DNA of 64,000 bases from Paenibacillus auburnensis. GTDB lineage: Bacteria; Bacillota; Bacilli; Paenibacillales; Paenibacillaceae. The stretch covers positions 124,001-188,000 of the forward strand of contig NZ_CAKMMG010000001.1 of the NCBI RefSeq assembly GCF_927798115.1, written 5' to 3'. A program made the position numbers and the translations under genes. Below, piece by piece: positions 51,866 to 61,039 of the stretch (positions are counted from its first letter, which is position 1; each line of letters opens with the position of its first letter). A model generated the notes under the pieces. The model searched no databases. It was given only the letters and a program-made list of their open reading frames with translations, and was not told the origin of the DNA.

Positions 51866-54316
51866 ATGAGGCTGGAGATGAAGAGATTACTATTAGGCTT
51901 TTTATGTTTTAGTTTGGTCTTCTCTTTACTGCTATATTCAGGTGCGAATCGTTCGGAGGCCGCAGCATCCGCTGCAGAGTCGGACAGCCAACCAGGCGTT
52001 ATCAAACTTATTTATGCAGATGCCGTAATAGATGGCTATGGCATCGAGAAGCGCGGAAATGTCTTTGAAGATCAGGATCGGCTTTATAATGGCGAAGGTT
52101 ACATCTCATTCTTTTTCGCTGAAGATGCGTCCTCTGCGGAGCAGGCCGGAAGTGCAACCTTTACTGTAGAGGTTACAGAGCCGGGATTGTACAAAATGAG
52201 TATAGGCTACTATATTCCTGAAGGCTATGGCGGAAAAGCGACGAGCATTCAAATTAATGGGGTTGGCACTGGTGAGTTAACGCTGGATGCACCTGCAGCA
52301 GGTACGGTTAGGGCTGAAAAAATGGTTAGCAAAGTGATGTTAAATGCCGGTAAGAATACCATCAAGGTCAACCGGGGCTGGGGGTATTATGGCCTTGAAT
52401 ATTTGAAGCTGGAAGCGGCCAAGGCATCTCAGGCAGGGGGCATGCTGGAAGCGGAGGATGGTGTGATGAGCGGCGGCGTTTCAATAGAAACCCAAGGAGA
52501 AGGGTATTCCGGCCAAGGTTATGCGGCATTCCAGCAATCAGGTTCACTTACCTTTACTTACAAGGCACCCTCGGCAGGAATGTATAACCTTCTTATAGGC
52601 TACAGTGCTCCAAACGGTGAGAAGAAAACCAGTATGATTGTGAACGGGCAAACATCTGAAATTTCTCTGCCGGAGCAGACAGGTTTCAGCGAAATTTCCG
52701 CCGGAAAAGCATTGCTGAAGGAAGGCGGTAACACGATCGAATTCTCAGCGAACTGGGGCTGGTACAATATTGATTATGTCAAATTGACGGCTGCCGCCAA
52801 AGCGGAAGGCAATGCCGTAACGGGCAAACTAATTAACCCGGAAGCGACCTCTGAAGCCAAGGCGCTGATGAATTATTTGGTAAGCCAGTATAGCCATAGA
52901 ATCATATCGGGTCAGCAAACATTGGAGGATGCCGAATGGATCGGACAGCAGACCGGCAGATTTCCGGCGATAATGTCCACGGATTTAATGGATTACTCCA
53001 CTTCCCGTGTCGACAATGGCGCCACTTCAACAGAGGTCGAAAAAATGATTGATTGGTACAAACGCGGCGGTATTGTAGCTCTATGCTGGCATTGGAATGC
53101 CCCCAAGGGGATTGGTGGGAATGAGCCCGGCAATGAATGGTGGAGGGGCTTCTACACTGAGCATACAACCTTTGATGTGGAATATGCGCTCGATCATCCG
53201 GATTCTGAGGACTACAGCCTGCTTATCAGGGACATTGATAATATCGCACTCCAGCTGAAACGTCTGCAGGATGCAGGTGTTCCCGTGTTATGGCGGCCAC
53301 TGCATGAGGCAGAGGGCGGATGGTTCTGGTGGGGAGCGAAGGGACCGGAGCCAGCAAAGCGTTTATGGAAGCTGATGGTTGACCGGCTAACCCATTATCA
53401 CCATCTGAACAATCTGATCTGGGTATGGAATTCCGAGAAACCGGAGTGGTATCCGGGAGATGATGTCGTGGATATTGCCAGTGTGGATACGTATAACCCG
53501 GCAGGTGATTACAACCCTAGCGTTGCAAAGTATGAGAGACTAATCTCTTTGGTGAATAATAAGAAGCTAGTCGGATTGGCAGAAAACGGGCCGATTCCCG
53601 ATCCGGATATGCTGCAGGCTTATGGTGCGTACTGGAGCTTCTTCAGCACTTGGACAGGCGATTTCATCAAGGATGGCAATACAAACACTGCTGAACACTT
53701 GAAGAAAGTTTATCAGAGCGACTATGTTGTCACACTCGACGAACTTCCGGCTAACCTGTATACCTTTACGGAATTTTCTGATCTCAGCGGCCATTGGGCT
53801 AAGGAGGATATTGAATTATTGGCGGATAAATTGCTGGTCAAGGGTGATGGCGGCCGGCAGTTCGCCCCCGGCCGTTTAACGACACGTGCTGAATTTACAG
53901 TGATTATTACCAGAGCACTGGGCCTAAGCGCTTCAAGTACACCCGTCCAATTTACAGATGTTCCGGAAACAAAATGGTATGCGGAGCCGATTAGAGCCGC
54001 TGCTCAAGCTGGTTTGATTACCGGTTATTCGGACGGTACCTTCCAGCCAGACACACAGATTACGCGTGAGCAAATGGCAGTTCTGATCGTTCGCGCTGCG
54101 GCACTTGCTGGTAAGAAACCGGCAGCGGTAAAGAATGTTCTGGATCAGTTCGCGGACGCTTCATCTATTAGTACCTGGGCAATAGACAGTGTCAATGCAG
54201 CGGTTGCTTCAGGACTTATGAAGGGATTAACCCGCAACCATTTTGCGGCGAAGGATTTAGGAGATCGCGCACAGGCAGCAGTCATGGTTAAGCGTCTGAT
54301 GGCATATGTGAACTAA
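51866..54316 (+). CDS. SLH-anchored GH26 beta-mannanase
   Basis: 816 aa from the ATG at 51866 (AAGGAGGTACGTTA upstream; earlier in-frame starts lack it). Secreted endo-beta-1,4-mannanase. Signal peptide to about residue 33; two beta-sandwich modules of CBM35/CBM6 type (about residues 45-185, ending KVNRGWGYYGLEYLKLE, and about 190-310, ending ANWGWYNIDYVKL); a GH26 barrel with WRPLHEAEGGWFWWG (acid/base E481) and GLAENGP (nucleophile E573); then three SLH repeats (FSDLSGHWAKEDIE, FTDVPETKWYAEPI, FADASSISTWAIDS) to the end. SLH repeats tie it to the cell wall, so mannan is cut at the surface beside the importer. Confidence 0.93.
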   Translation: MRLEMKRLLLGFLCFSLVFSLLLYSGANRSEAAASAAESDSQPGVIKLIYADAVIDGYGIEKRGNVFEDQDRLYNGEGYISFFFAEDASSAEQAGSATFTVEVTEPGLYKMSIGYYIPEGYGGKATSIQINGVGTGELTLDAPAAGTVRAEKMVSKVMLNAGKNTIKVNRGWGYYGLEYLKLEAAKASQAGGMLEAEDGVMSGGVSIETQGEGYSGQGYAAFQQSGSLTFTYKAPSAGMYNLLIGYSAPNGEKKTSMIVNGQTSEISLPEQTGFSEISAGKALLKEGGNTIEFSANWGWYNIDYVKLTAAAKAEGNAVTGKLINPEATSEAKALMNYLVSQYSHRIISGQQTLEDAEWIGQQTGRFPAIMSTDLMDYSTSRVDNGATSTEVEKMIDWYKRGGIVALCWHWNAPKGIGGNEPGNEWWRGFYTEHTTFDVEYALDHPDSEDYSLLIRDIDNIALQLKRLQDAGVPVLWRPLHEAEGGWFWWGAKGPEPAKRLWKLMVDRLTHYHHLNNLIWVWNSEKPEWYPGDDVVDIASVDTYNPAGDYNPSVAKYERLISLVNNKKLVGLAENGPIPDPDMLQAYGAYWSFFSTWTGDFIKDGNTNTAEHLKKVYQSDYVVTLDELPANLYTFTEFSDLSGHWAKEDIELLADKLLVKGDGGRQFAPGRLTTRAEFTVIITRALGLSASSTPVQFTDVPETKWYAEPIRAAAQAGLITGYSDGTFQPDTQITREQMAVLIVRAAALAGKKPAAVKNVLDQFADASSISTWAIDSVNAAVASGLMKGLTRNHFAAKDLGDRAQAAVMVKRLMAYVN

Positions 54317-54341
54317 ATAATTAAATAGGATTGATGAAAGA

Positions 54342-54389
54342 GAGCCGTCCCGGCGCAGAGAAAACTGCTTATGGGACGGTTCTTTTTTA
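54342..54389 (+). terminator. Terminator after the mannanase gene
   Basis: 10-bp stem GAGCCGTCCC / GGGACGGTTC (54342-54351 with 54373-54382) followed by TTTTTTATAT. Confidence 0.88.
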
Positions 54390-54454
54390 TATAAGGTTCT
54401 GACAATGCATATTTCCCCCATTTACAGCAAATACCAACATTGGGGGGATGTCGT

Positions 54455-55963
54455 ATGGAACAGGAAACAACCTATAAGCCAGAAGAACCGGAAATGCTGT
54501 ATCCGGATCTTGCGTACAACCTAGAACGGATGCAGCTGGAGTTCCTGAATTGTTCAGATATTATGTACCGGAATTGCAGCATCGGGGGACTAAACCGGGC
54601 GACACTCATTTATGTGGACGGGATGTGTGATGTCCAGGCCGTGGATGAATTTGTGCTGCAGCCGCTAATTGAGCATTTCCGCAGAAGCTCTATGGTGGAT
54701 GAAGGCAGAGCAGTTGAGCTGAAGGGGATATTTATTCCGACTCTGAAAATTCGTATCGTATATCAAACGAAGGAAGTCATCAAAGCGGTCCTGCGCGGTG
54801 AAACGGCAATATTCACGGAGGGCAATGCCTTTGTGATGTTGGCCGATCTGATCAAAATGGAGAAACGTGCGATAGAGGAAGCCACCTCGGAGAAGGTAGT
54901 CCGCGGTCCGCGGGATGCGTTCATGGAGACGCTGCGGACGAATACCTCGCTGCTCCGGCGGCGGCTCCGTTCCTCCAAGCTGAAACTGGAAAGTATGACG
55001 CTTGGGAGTATCAGTGAAACGGATATTGTGATCGGCTACATGGAAGGCATTGTGAAGGAAAGTCTGGTCAAAGAAGTGAGAGCCCGTCTGCAGAAAATTC
55101 AAATTGATGGAATCATTCACTCCAGCAATATTGAAGAATTTATTGAAGATGATGTGTTCTCGCCATTTCCGCAGATTCAGAATACGGAGCGGCCCGATGT
55201 AGCGGTCTCCAGTCTGCTTGAAGGCAAAGTCATTATTATCACGGACAATACGCCATTTGTCCTTATCGTGCCTATGACCTATTGGTCCGGTCTGCAGGCT
55301 GCAGACGATTATACCGACAGATTTATGTATGCTACCTTTGTACGGTGGATTAGGTATACTTTTGTGCATACCTCTTTGCTGCTGCCTTCCTTATATGTGG
55401 CATTGACCACTTTCCATTTGCAGGTTATTCCCACACCGCTTGTGGTCAGCATTGCATCTGCCCGAGAGGGGGTTCCCCTACCGGCTGTTATTGAGGCCCT
55501 CATTATGGAGTTTATTTTTGAGGGCCTGCGCGAAGCCGGACTGAGGCTGCCCCAGCAGGTGGGCCCAGCGGTCAGTATTGCCGGAGCACTTGTTATTGGA
55601 CAAGCGGTCGTAGCTGCGGGGATTATATCCACACCCATGGTAATTATCGTTTCCCTGACTGGGATCGCTTCTTTTGCTTTTCCGCTGTATAACCTGGGAG
55701 CAGCCTACCGGATGCTCAGGTTTCCTTTGCTGGTGGCAGCAGGAATACTAGGCTTCTATGGAATTGTTCTATTTCTTATTGCACTTTCGGTACATATGGT
55801 AACGCTGAAGCCCTTTGGCGTGCCTTACATGGCCCCATATGCACCCATGTCGACCGGCAATCTGAACGATGTGCTTGTACGTGCGCCTAAACCCAGGATG
55901 CGCAAGCTGCTGCCTTGGCTGGCCAAGGGCAAGTCCGAACGCTTCCCCAAACGCACCAAATAA
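54455..55963 (+). CDS. GerA-family spore germination protein (A subunit)
   Basis: 502 aa from the ATG at 54455 (TTGGGGGGATGTCGT upstream; a TTG at 54440 is in frame). Nutrient receptor subunit of the spore inner membrane. The N-terminal soluble domain (RNCSIGGLNRATLIYVDGMCD, TNTSLLRRRLRSSKLKLESMTLG) precedes five or so membrane spans (TSLLLPSLYVALTTFHLQVIP, AVSIAGALVIGQAVVAAGI, PLLVAAGILGFYGIVLFLIAL). First of three genes of a germinant receptor operon. The specific germinant cannot be told. Confidence 0.92.
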   Translation: MEQETTYKPEEPEMLYPDLAYNLERMQLEFLNCSDIMYRNCSIGGLNRATLIYVDGMCDVQAVDEFVLQPLIEHFRRSSMVDEGRAVELKGIFIPTLKIRIVYQTKEVIKAVLRGETAIFTEGNAFVMLADLIKMEKRAIEEATSEKVVRGPRDAFMETLRTNTSLLRRRLRSSKLKLESMTLGSISETDIVIGYMEGIVKESLVKEVRARLQKIQIDGIIHSSNIEEFIEDDVFSPFPQIQNTERPDVAVSSLLEGKVIIITDNTPFVLIVPMTYWSGLQAADDYTDRFMYATFVRWIRYTFVHTSLLLPSLYVALTTFHLQVIPTPLVVSIASAREGVPLPAVIEALIMEFIFEGLREAGLRLPQQVGPAVSIAGALVIGQAVVAAGIISTPMVIIVSLTGIASFAFPLYNLGAAYRMLRFPLLVAAGILGFYGIVLFLIALSVHMVTLKPFGVPYMAPYAPMSTGNLNDVLVRAPKPRMRKLLPWLAKGKSERFPKRTK

Positions 55964-55987
55964 CAGGCAGGAAAGGGGAAGGGGCGT

Positions 55988-57247
55988 ATGTTCAAGAAAA
56001 TAATAGTGTTATCCGTAGCCCTGTCGCTGGTTCTCACCGGATGTTGGGATCGGCAGGAATTGAATGACCAGGCGATTATTCTGGGCTGGGGGATGGATCT
56101 CTTAGAGGATGGCCGATATTTGGCGACAGCCAATCTGGTGCTTCCGCTTGCCTCCAAATCGGGAGGGCAGCAAGGCGGGGAACAGGGGGGCCGATCCGGC
56201 TTCATGACGGAGAGTGCTTACGGAAAAAACAACAGGGATGCCGAACAGAATATGCAAAGAAAGCTATCACGGGTGCTTTTTCCGGGGCATCGACGGAATA
56301 TCTTTATCGGGGAGAAGCTTGCGGAGCAGGGGGTTTTTTCGATCCTGGATGAGTATGGCAGAAGCCCGATGGTACGCCCGAGGGCCAATATTTTTGTCGT
56401 CAGGAAGGGGACTGCCCAGGAGGCGATGAGCCTGGCTTATCAATTGGAGACCAATCCGGCGGTTGCCGTGCAGAAAATTCAGGAGAAGAGCGGGGCACCG
56501 ATCAGCCGGTCACTGCTGGATTTTTTTATCTCGGCCAACGGGACCGGATGTGGAATAATGCCTGCGCTCACCATTTTGCCGCCCGAAGTGAAGATTGACA
56601 AAAAGAGCAAGAATGACAGCCCGCCGCAAACGACGCTCGGCTTATATGGGGCTGCTGTTTTTAACGGTCAGCTGAAGCTGGCAGGGTATTTGAAATATGA
56701 TGAGTTCTGGGTAAGACTCTGGATTACGAACCTGCTGGCATTCCGGACTTTCACTACAATCATCAATGCTGTGGATGAGGATAAACCAGGCGGAGCCGCA
56801 GAGGATGCCCTCTCAGGAGCAAGCAGGGGCAAAACGGTGACTGTCAGTGTGGACACCTTCAAGAGCGATATTACACCTATATTCACCGGAGACCTGCCAA
56901 GGTTTCGAATCCTGCTGAAAGGCAAGGGATATATTGAAGAGAATAACTCCCCGCTGAATCTCTCCAAACCGGCAAATGTGAAGAAAGTGGAAGCCCGGAT
57001 GAATCAATATCTTGAAAAGGAGATCCAAAAAGTCGTCACGAAAGTGCAGAAGGACTTCAAATGTGATATTTTTGGGCTCGGAGATACGATTCACCGCCGC
57101 CATCCTTACCGTTGGAAGAAGCTTTCTGCTGACTGGAATACGATCTTTCCGGACCTTGATCTGGACATCACTGTTAAGCTTGATCTCACTGGTACCGGGC
57201 TTACAGGGGAATCGCTGCTGCCAACGAGGGAAGGCGGTGATAAGTAG
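55988..57247 (+). CDS. Ger(x)C-family spore germination lipoprotein (C subunit)
   Basis: 419 aa. Signal peptide with lipobox LVLTGC (acyl Cys at residue 19) followed by the family hallmark WDRQELNDQAII. Segments VLFPGHRRNIFIGEKLAEQG and the C-terminal GerC domain IQKVVTKVQKDFKCDIFGLGD (with RRHPYRWKKL) are typical. Membrane-anchored on the outer face of the spore inner membrane. AAAGGGGAAGGGGCGT precedes the ATG. The stop is immediately followed by the next gene's ATG. Confidence 0.92.
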   Translation: MFKKIIVLSVALSLVLTGCWDRQELNDQAIILGWGMDLLEDGRYLATANLVLPLASKSGGQQGGEQGGRSGFMTESAYGKNNRDAEQNMQRKLSRVLFPGHRRNIFIGEKLAEQGVFSILDEYGRSPMVRPRANIFVVRKGTAQEAMSLAYQLETNPAVAVQKIQEKSGAPISRSLLDFFISANGTGCGIMPALTILPPEVKIDKKSKNDSPPQTTLGLYGAAVFNGQLKLAGYLKYDEFWVRLWITNLLAFRTFTTIINAVDEDKPGGAAEDALSGASRGKTVTVSVDTFKSDITPIFTGDLPRFRILLKGKGYIEENNSPLNLSKPANVKKVEARMNQYLEKEIQKVVTKVQKDFKCDIFGLGDTIHRRHPYRWKKLSADWNTIFPDLDLDITVKLDLTGTGLTGESLLPTREGGDK

Positions 57248-58348
57248 ATGAAGATCAACAACCGCCAGCTGTTCTGGATGATCATGATGCTGGAGATCGG
57301 GATTAACCTGCTGATCACGATGACGGCGACGATCCAGAGTGCCAAACAAGATTCCTGGATCTCTTATATTCTGGCTGGAGTAATGGGGCTAATCATTACT
57401 TATGTTGCCGCCAGGCTGAGCTCGCGGTATCCCCGGCAGACCTTGATAGAGTATAGTGTAGTTATTCTTGGAAAATGGGCCGGCAAGCTGATTGTCATCC
57501 CGTTTTTCCTCCAGTGGTTCTGGGTGATGGGCCTGATTCTGCGTGATGAGTTCTTGTTCATCCGGTTGAGTGTCCTCTATAAGACACCTGCCTGGGTAAT
57601 CATCGGAACGATGATTGGAGTGGTGTTCTATACAATGTACCATGGCGGGATTGAAGCGATCGGCAGGGTCAGTGAGCTGTGGGGTCCTATCCTGATGGTT
57701 ATTCTTGTACTCACCTTTGGCCTAACCGCCAATAATCTCAACTGGCCGATGCTCCTGCCCGTGTATGCAGATACCGGACTCTGGTCTATTGTGGAAGGAG
57801 CGCTTGCACCGGTATCACTGCTGGGCGAAGCCGTCCTGCTCATGATGCTGTTCCCCTTCGTGGAGCATCCTGGCAAAGAAACACGAAAGGCGCTGCTCCT
57901 GGCGTTAGCCTTCTCAACGATACTGCTGCTGTTTGGCGTTCTATGGGTCATCATGACCTTCGGTCCGGAAGTAAGCGGACGGCTGCAATTTCCTTTTTTT
58001 GAGATGGTTAAGCTGGTCTATCTGATGGAGTTTATTCAGAACATGGATATTTTTGTGATGGCTGTCTGGCTGGTTTCCATCTTCGTCAAGTTATCCATCT
58101 ATATGTTCATTACCAGCTACGGGTTTGCACAGTGGACCGGAAAGACCCGCAGCTGGAAAAAAATTATCTGGGGCGTAGCTCCGGTAACGTTCATTCTCAC
58201 TATGCTGGTTATTACTTTAAATCCTCCTTCCGGACTGCTGTTGAAAAGTGTCTGGATCCGCTATGTGCTTCCGGTGAATATGGTTGCGATCCCGTTATTT
58301 CTGTTGGCAGTATCTTCTATAAAGGCAAAAGTGAAACATCAGAAATAA
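57248..58348 (+). CDS. GerAB/ArcD/ProY-family germination permease (B subunit)
   Basis: 366 aa, about ten membrane helices of the APC-like fold (IGINLLITMTATIQSAKQDSWISYILAGVMGL, ALAFSTILLLFGVLWVIMTFGP, PSGLLLKSVWIRYVLPV). The ATG is directly after the gerC stop, with the ribosome binding site (AGGGAAGGCGGTG) inside that gene. Germinant-binding subunit by family knowledge. Gene order A-C-B is unlike gerA (A-B-C), but is found in several Bacillales receptors. Confidence 0.92.
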   Translation: MKINNRQLFWMIMMLEIGINLLITMTATIQSAKQDSWISYILAGVMGLIITYVAARLSSRYPRQTLIEYSVVILGKWAGKLIVIPFFLQWFWVMGLILRDEFLFIRLSVLYKTPAWVIIGTMIGVVFYTMYHGGIEAIGRVSELWGPILMVILVLTFGLTANNLNWPMLLPVYADTGLWSIVEGALAPVSLLGEAVLLMMLFPFVEHPGKETRKALLLALAFSTILLLFGVLWVIMTFGPEVSGRLQFPFFEMVKLVYLMEFIQNMDIFVMAVWLVSIFVKLSIYMFITSYGFAQWTGKTRSWKKIIWGVAPVTFILTMLVITLNPPSGLLLKSVWIRYVLPVNMVAIPLFLLAVSSIKAKVKHQK

Positions 58349-58435
58349 ATCACCTATGATTTAACATCCTTTTAACATGTTTCATATGTTCACGTGATAT
58401 AACTGAAACAGTTGGTTAAAAGAGGAGAAGATTAG

Positions 58436-59707
58436 ATGAAGCTGAGCAAAGAGGAGAAATCATGGATTCTGTATGACTGCGGGAATTCAGCGTACTCGAT
58501 GGCAGTAACTACGGCGCTGCTGCCGATTGTATTTGGCATGTTCACGAATGTCGACAGCAGTATGGATTTGGGCTACTTTAATTCCATTGCCAGCATCTTA
58601 GTAGCGATTCTCAGCCCGATCTTAGGGACGATAGCGGATTATAAGGACCGGAAGAAGCGCTTCTTTATTTTTTTCGCTGCGGTCGGCGTGCTGGCTACGG
58701 CTTCACTGGCCTTTATTTCACCGGATAGCGGGCAATGGCAGCTGCTGATTGCTTTTTACATTCTGTCAGCGATCGGGTTTGCCGGGTCCAATATCTTCTA
58801 TGACTCCTTCCTGGTGGATATCACAAGTGATGAACAGATGGATAAGGTATCCACAAGAGGATTCGCGTTCGGATATATCTTCAGTGTCATTCCGTTCGGA
58901 ATCAGCCTGCTGCTGATTTTTGTGATGGGGATGGACAAAGCCATTGGTTACCAGATCGGGTTCATCATTACGGCGCTCTGGTGGGGGCTGCTCACAGTAC
59001 CTATGATCAGAGACGTGAAGCAGAGATATTATATTGAGCCTGAACCTAAGCCGATTGCGAACAGCTTCAAAAGGCTGGCTGTCACTTTTATGAATATCCG
59101 CCAGCACAAAATCGTATTTGTGTTTCTGCTCGCCTATTTCTTTTACATTGACGGGGTGGATACCATCATTAAGATGGTGGTGCCGTATGCCACTTCCGTG
59201 CTGGGCACGGACGCGATGGATACCTTTACACTGCTGGGGATTCTGCTTATTATCCAGATTATTGCTTTTCCATGCGCGATCCTCTATGGCAACCTGGCTA
59301 AAACCTTCTCTGCCCGGAAGATGATCATTGCCGGGATTTTCACCTATATCATCTCCTGTATCGCGGCGTTCTTCATCACCTCTGTGTGGCATGTTTTTAT
59401 TCTCGGTGCGCTGATCGGATCGGCCCAAGGCGGAATTCAGGCACTCAGCCGGTCGTATTTCGCCAAGATTATTCCCAAGGAGAACTCCAATGAATTCTTC
59501 GGGTTTTATAATATCTTTGGCAAGTTTGCGGCCATTCTCGGCCCTGCGCTGATGTCACTGACTACGACGCTTACGGGCGAAGCCAGCTATAGCATTTTAG
59601 CGATTATCCCGCTGTTTCTGATAGGCTTCTTCATCTTTATCACTTTACCTAAGGGGAACGGCTATCGGATCGATGACTCTATACGCACAAAAAGTCAGGA
59701 CATTTAG
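58436..59707 (+). CDS. UMF1-type MFS transporter
   Basis: 423 aa with twelve predicted helices. The N-terminus (EEKSWILYDCGNSAYSMAVTTALLPIVF) is diagnostic of the UMF1 family (Atg22-like MFS). The MFS loop signature is GTIADYKDRKKR between helices 2 and 3. GIQALSRSYFAKIIPKENSNEFFGFYNIFGKFAAILGP covers the second-half signature region. AGAGGAGAAGATTAG precedes the ATG. Plasma-membrane transporter of unknown substrate. Monocistronic; the CsoR-type repressor follows with its own promoter. Confidence 0.87.
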   Translation: MKLSKEEKSWILYDCGNSAYSMAVTTALLPIVFGMFTNVDSSMDLGYFNSIASILVAILSPILGTIADYKDRKKRFFIFFAAVGVLATASLAFISPDSGQWQLLIAFYILSAIGFAGSNIFYDSFLVDITSDEQMDKVSTRGFAFGYIFSVIPFGISLLLIFVMGMDKAIGYQIGFIITALWWGLLTVPMIRDVKQRYYIEPEPKPIANSFKRLAVTFMNIRQHKIVFVFLLAYFFYIDGVDTIIKMVVPYATSVLGTDAMDTFTLLGILLIIQIIAFPCAILYGNLAKTFSARKMIIAGIFTYIISCIAAFFITSVWHVFILGALIGSAQGGIQALSRSYFAKIIPKENSNEFFGFYNIFGKFAAILGPALMSLTTTLTGEASYSILAIIPLFLIGFFIFITLPKGNGYRIDDSIRTKSQDI

Positions 59708-59725
59708 CGTGTACAATCCCCTCTT

Positions 59726-59756
59726 TTGATCTATACTTTACCTATACAGGTATAGT
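59726..59756 (+). promoter_or_regulatory. Promoter of the CsoR-family gene, with palindromic operator
   Basis: TTGATC (59726-59731), 19-bp spacer, TATAGT (59751-59756). The spacer contains the palindrome TACCTATACAGGTA (59739-59752), well placed for autorepression. Confidence 0.6.
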
Positions 59757-59777
59757 AACGAAGAGGAGATGAACAAT

Positions 59778-60047
59778 ATGGAATACAGTTATCCCGATGA
59801 GATCAAAACACGCTTACGGAGAATTGAAGGACAGATTCGCGGCGTGCTGCGGTTAATGGATGAAGGAAAGTCCTGCAAAGAGGTAGTTGCGCAGCTGTCT
59901 GCTGTCCGGAACGCCTCCGACAGAGCGCTAGCTCAAATCGTTGCGGAGAATCTCCAGCATTGTATTCTGGAAGAACAGGCTAACGGTAACTATGATCCCG
60001 GTAAAATGGTCAAAGAGGCCGTGGAGCTGCTTGTTAAAAGCAGATAA
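59778..60047 (+). CDS. CsoR/CstR-family transcriptional repressor
   Basis: 89 aa from the ATG at 59778 (AGAGGAG upstream); an ATG 9 bases earlier is too close to that site. All-helical DUF156 repressor (IKTRLRRIEGQIRGVLRLMDEGKSC). The family's cysteines are kept at C33 and C62 (29 apart), but the metal-ligand His expected at position 58 is Asn. This is closer to the sulfur-sensing CstR type than to Cu(I)-sensing CsoR (family knowledge, tentative). No copper exporter or sulfur-relay gene is adjacent. Confidence 0.82.
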   Translation: MEYSYPDEIKTRLRRIEGQIRGVLRLMDEGKSCKEVVAQLSAVRNASDRALAQIVAENLQHCILEEQANGNYDPGKMVKEAVELLVKSR

Positions 60048-60120
60048 TAACGAAGGCTCCACCCGTTAGGGTTAGACGCTATGGCCAATAGAAGAGAACA
60101 CTAGTTAAATATCAGGATAG

Positions 60121-60156
60121 AAGCCAGATCACTTTGTTAGTGATTTGGCTTTTTTG
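60121..60156 (+). terminator. Terminator after the CsoR-family gene
   Basis: 13-bp stem AAGCCAGATCACT / AGTGATTTGGCTT (one G-T pair) with a TTGTT loop, then TTTTG. Confidence 0.9.
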
Positions 60157-60235
60157 TTTTCTGAATGGGAGAATTTGAATGCTTCATTAGGGGAATAATT
60201 ACTTCAGTCACAATCCAGGCATTCACCCGGTAAGC

Positions 60236-60264
60236 TTTACATTCTCCTTTGGTGACGATATAAT
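60236..60264 (+). promoter_or_regulatory. Promoter of the Usp-Mrp operon
   Basis: TTTACA (60236-60241), 17-bp spacer, perfect TATAAT (60259-60264). The predicted transcript begins about 60271 and meets a hairpin at 60295. Within the 60048-60364 gap I see only this promoter, that hairpin and the CsoR-gene terminator. Confidence 0.8.
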
Positions 60265-60294
60265 TATTTTAATTGTATACGGAGTGAAAAGGAG

Positions 60295-60320
60295 GAGCCT
60301 GCCAACAGCGGGCTCTTTTT
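60295..60320 (+). terminator. Early hairpin-T-run in the leader of the Usp-Mrp operon
   Basis: GAGCC.GC / GC.GGCTC stem (GAGCCTGC with GCGGGCTC) around CAACA, followed by TTTTTG. It lies about 25 nt after the predicted transcription start, so it may act as an attenuator of the genes downstream. Confidence 0.6.
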
Positions 60321-60364
60321 GTGTATTTTTAATGGAAAAAATTTACTGACACGGAGGCTTTGGG

Positions 60365-60997
60365 ATGGAAATGAACAATGAGAGCATCATGGTGTGTGTG
60401 CATTATGGTCCTCACGGGCAGCGGTTGATTCAAAGAGGGAGCCAGTTGGCCAGACTGCTGCATGCCCCTTTGACTGTACTTACTGTAGATTCAGCCGGTG
60501 ACAATGAGTATAACCGGGAGAAACAGCAATACCTTTCCGGTTGGGAGAATCAGACGAAAGAAGCCGGCGGACAATTTTTAAACCGCAAATGTAATGGTAA
60601 AAAAACCGTTGACGTCATTGTGGAAACCGCCAGGGAAAAGAATATCACCCAGATTGTGATCGGGCAATCGAGTCAAACCCTCTGGCAGGAGATTACCCGC
60701 GGTAGCTTCATCAATGATTTGATGGAACAGCTTGGCCCCACCGATCTGCACATTGTGGCCGTTCAGCGGTATCCCGAGCTGCTGGAGCAGACGCATGAGC
60801 AGGGGTTTACTGCTTATTTGGTCAAAGATGGCGGCCGTTACGTCCTCACGGAGGAAGCTGCCGGAAGCGAACCGGTGAAGGGTGTGTTTTTCCGTGAGCT
60901 CGACACCGATTTTAATACCGGTCTGTTTAAAATCGTTAAAAACGGTGAGGCGCAATACTTGAGAATTGTACAGAATGAATGGGTTAAGCCGCGCTAA
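60365..60997 (+). CDS. KdpD-like universal stress protein
   Basis: 210 aa, cytoplasmic. N-terminal Usp domain of the type found in the KdpD sensor kinase (SIMVCVHYGPHGQRLIQRGSQLARLLHAPLTVLTVD, KKTVDVIVETAREKNITQIVIGQS, DLMEQLGPTDLHIVAV). A C-terminal part of about 65 residues (FRELDTDFNTGLFKIVKNGE) is not part of Usp and unknown. GGAGGCTTTGGG precedes the ATG. It is 42 bp upstream of the mrpA-mrpB fusion gene and probably co-transcribed, perhaps sensing ion or osmotic stress; this is inference. Confidence 0.8.
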   Translation: MEMNNESIMVCVHYGPHGQRLIQRGSQLARLLHAPLTVLTVDSAGDNEYNREKQQYLSGWENQTKEAGGQFLNRKCNGKKTVDVIVETAREKNITQIVIGQSSQTLWQEITRGSFINDLMEQLGPTDLHIVAVQRYPELLEQTHEQGFTAYLVKDGGRYVLTEEAAGSEPVKGVFFRELDTDFNTGLFKIVKNGEAQYLRIVQNEWVKPR

Positions 60998-61039
60998 GGG
61001 GATATTACTCAAAATTTATCAAAAGGGGGGTGCTGACCC

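Noticed and set aside
54384..54454. A sigma-G type promoter before the germination operon
   Set aside because: TGACAA and CATTTACA are present at roughly fitting spacing, but both boxes deviate from consensus, so I did not list it.
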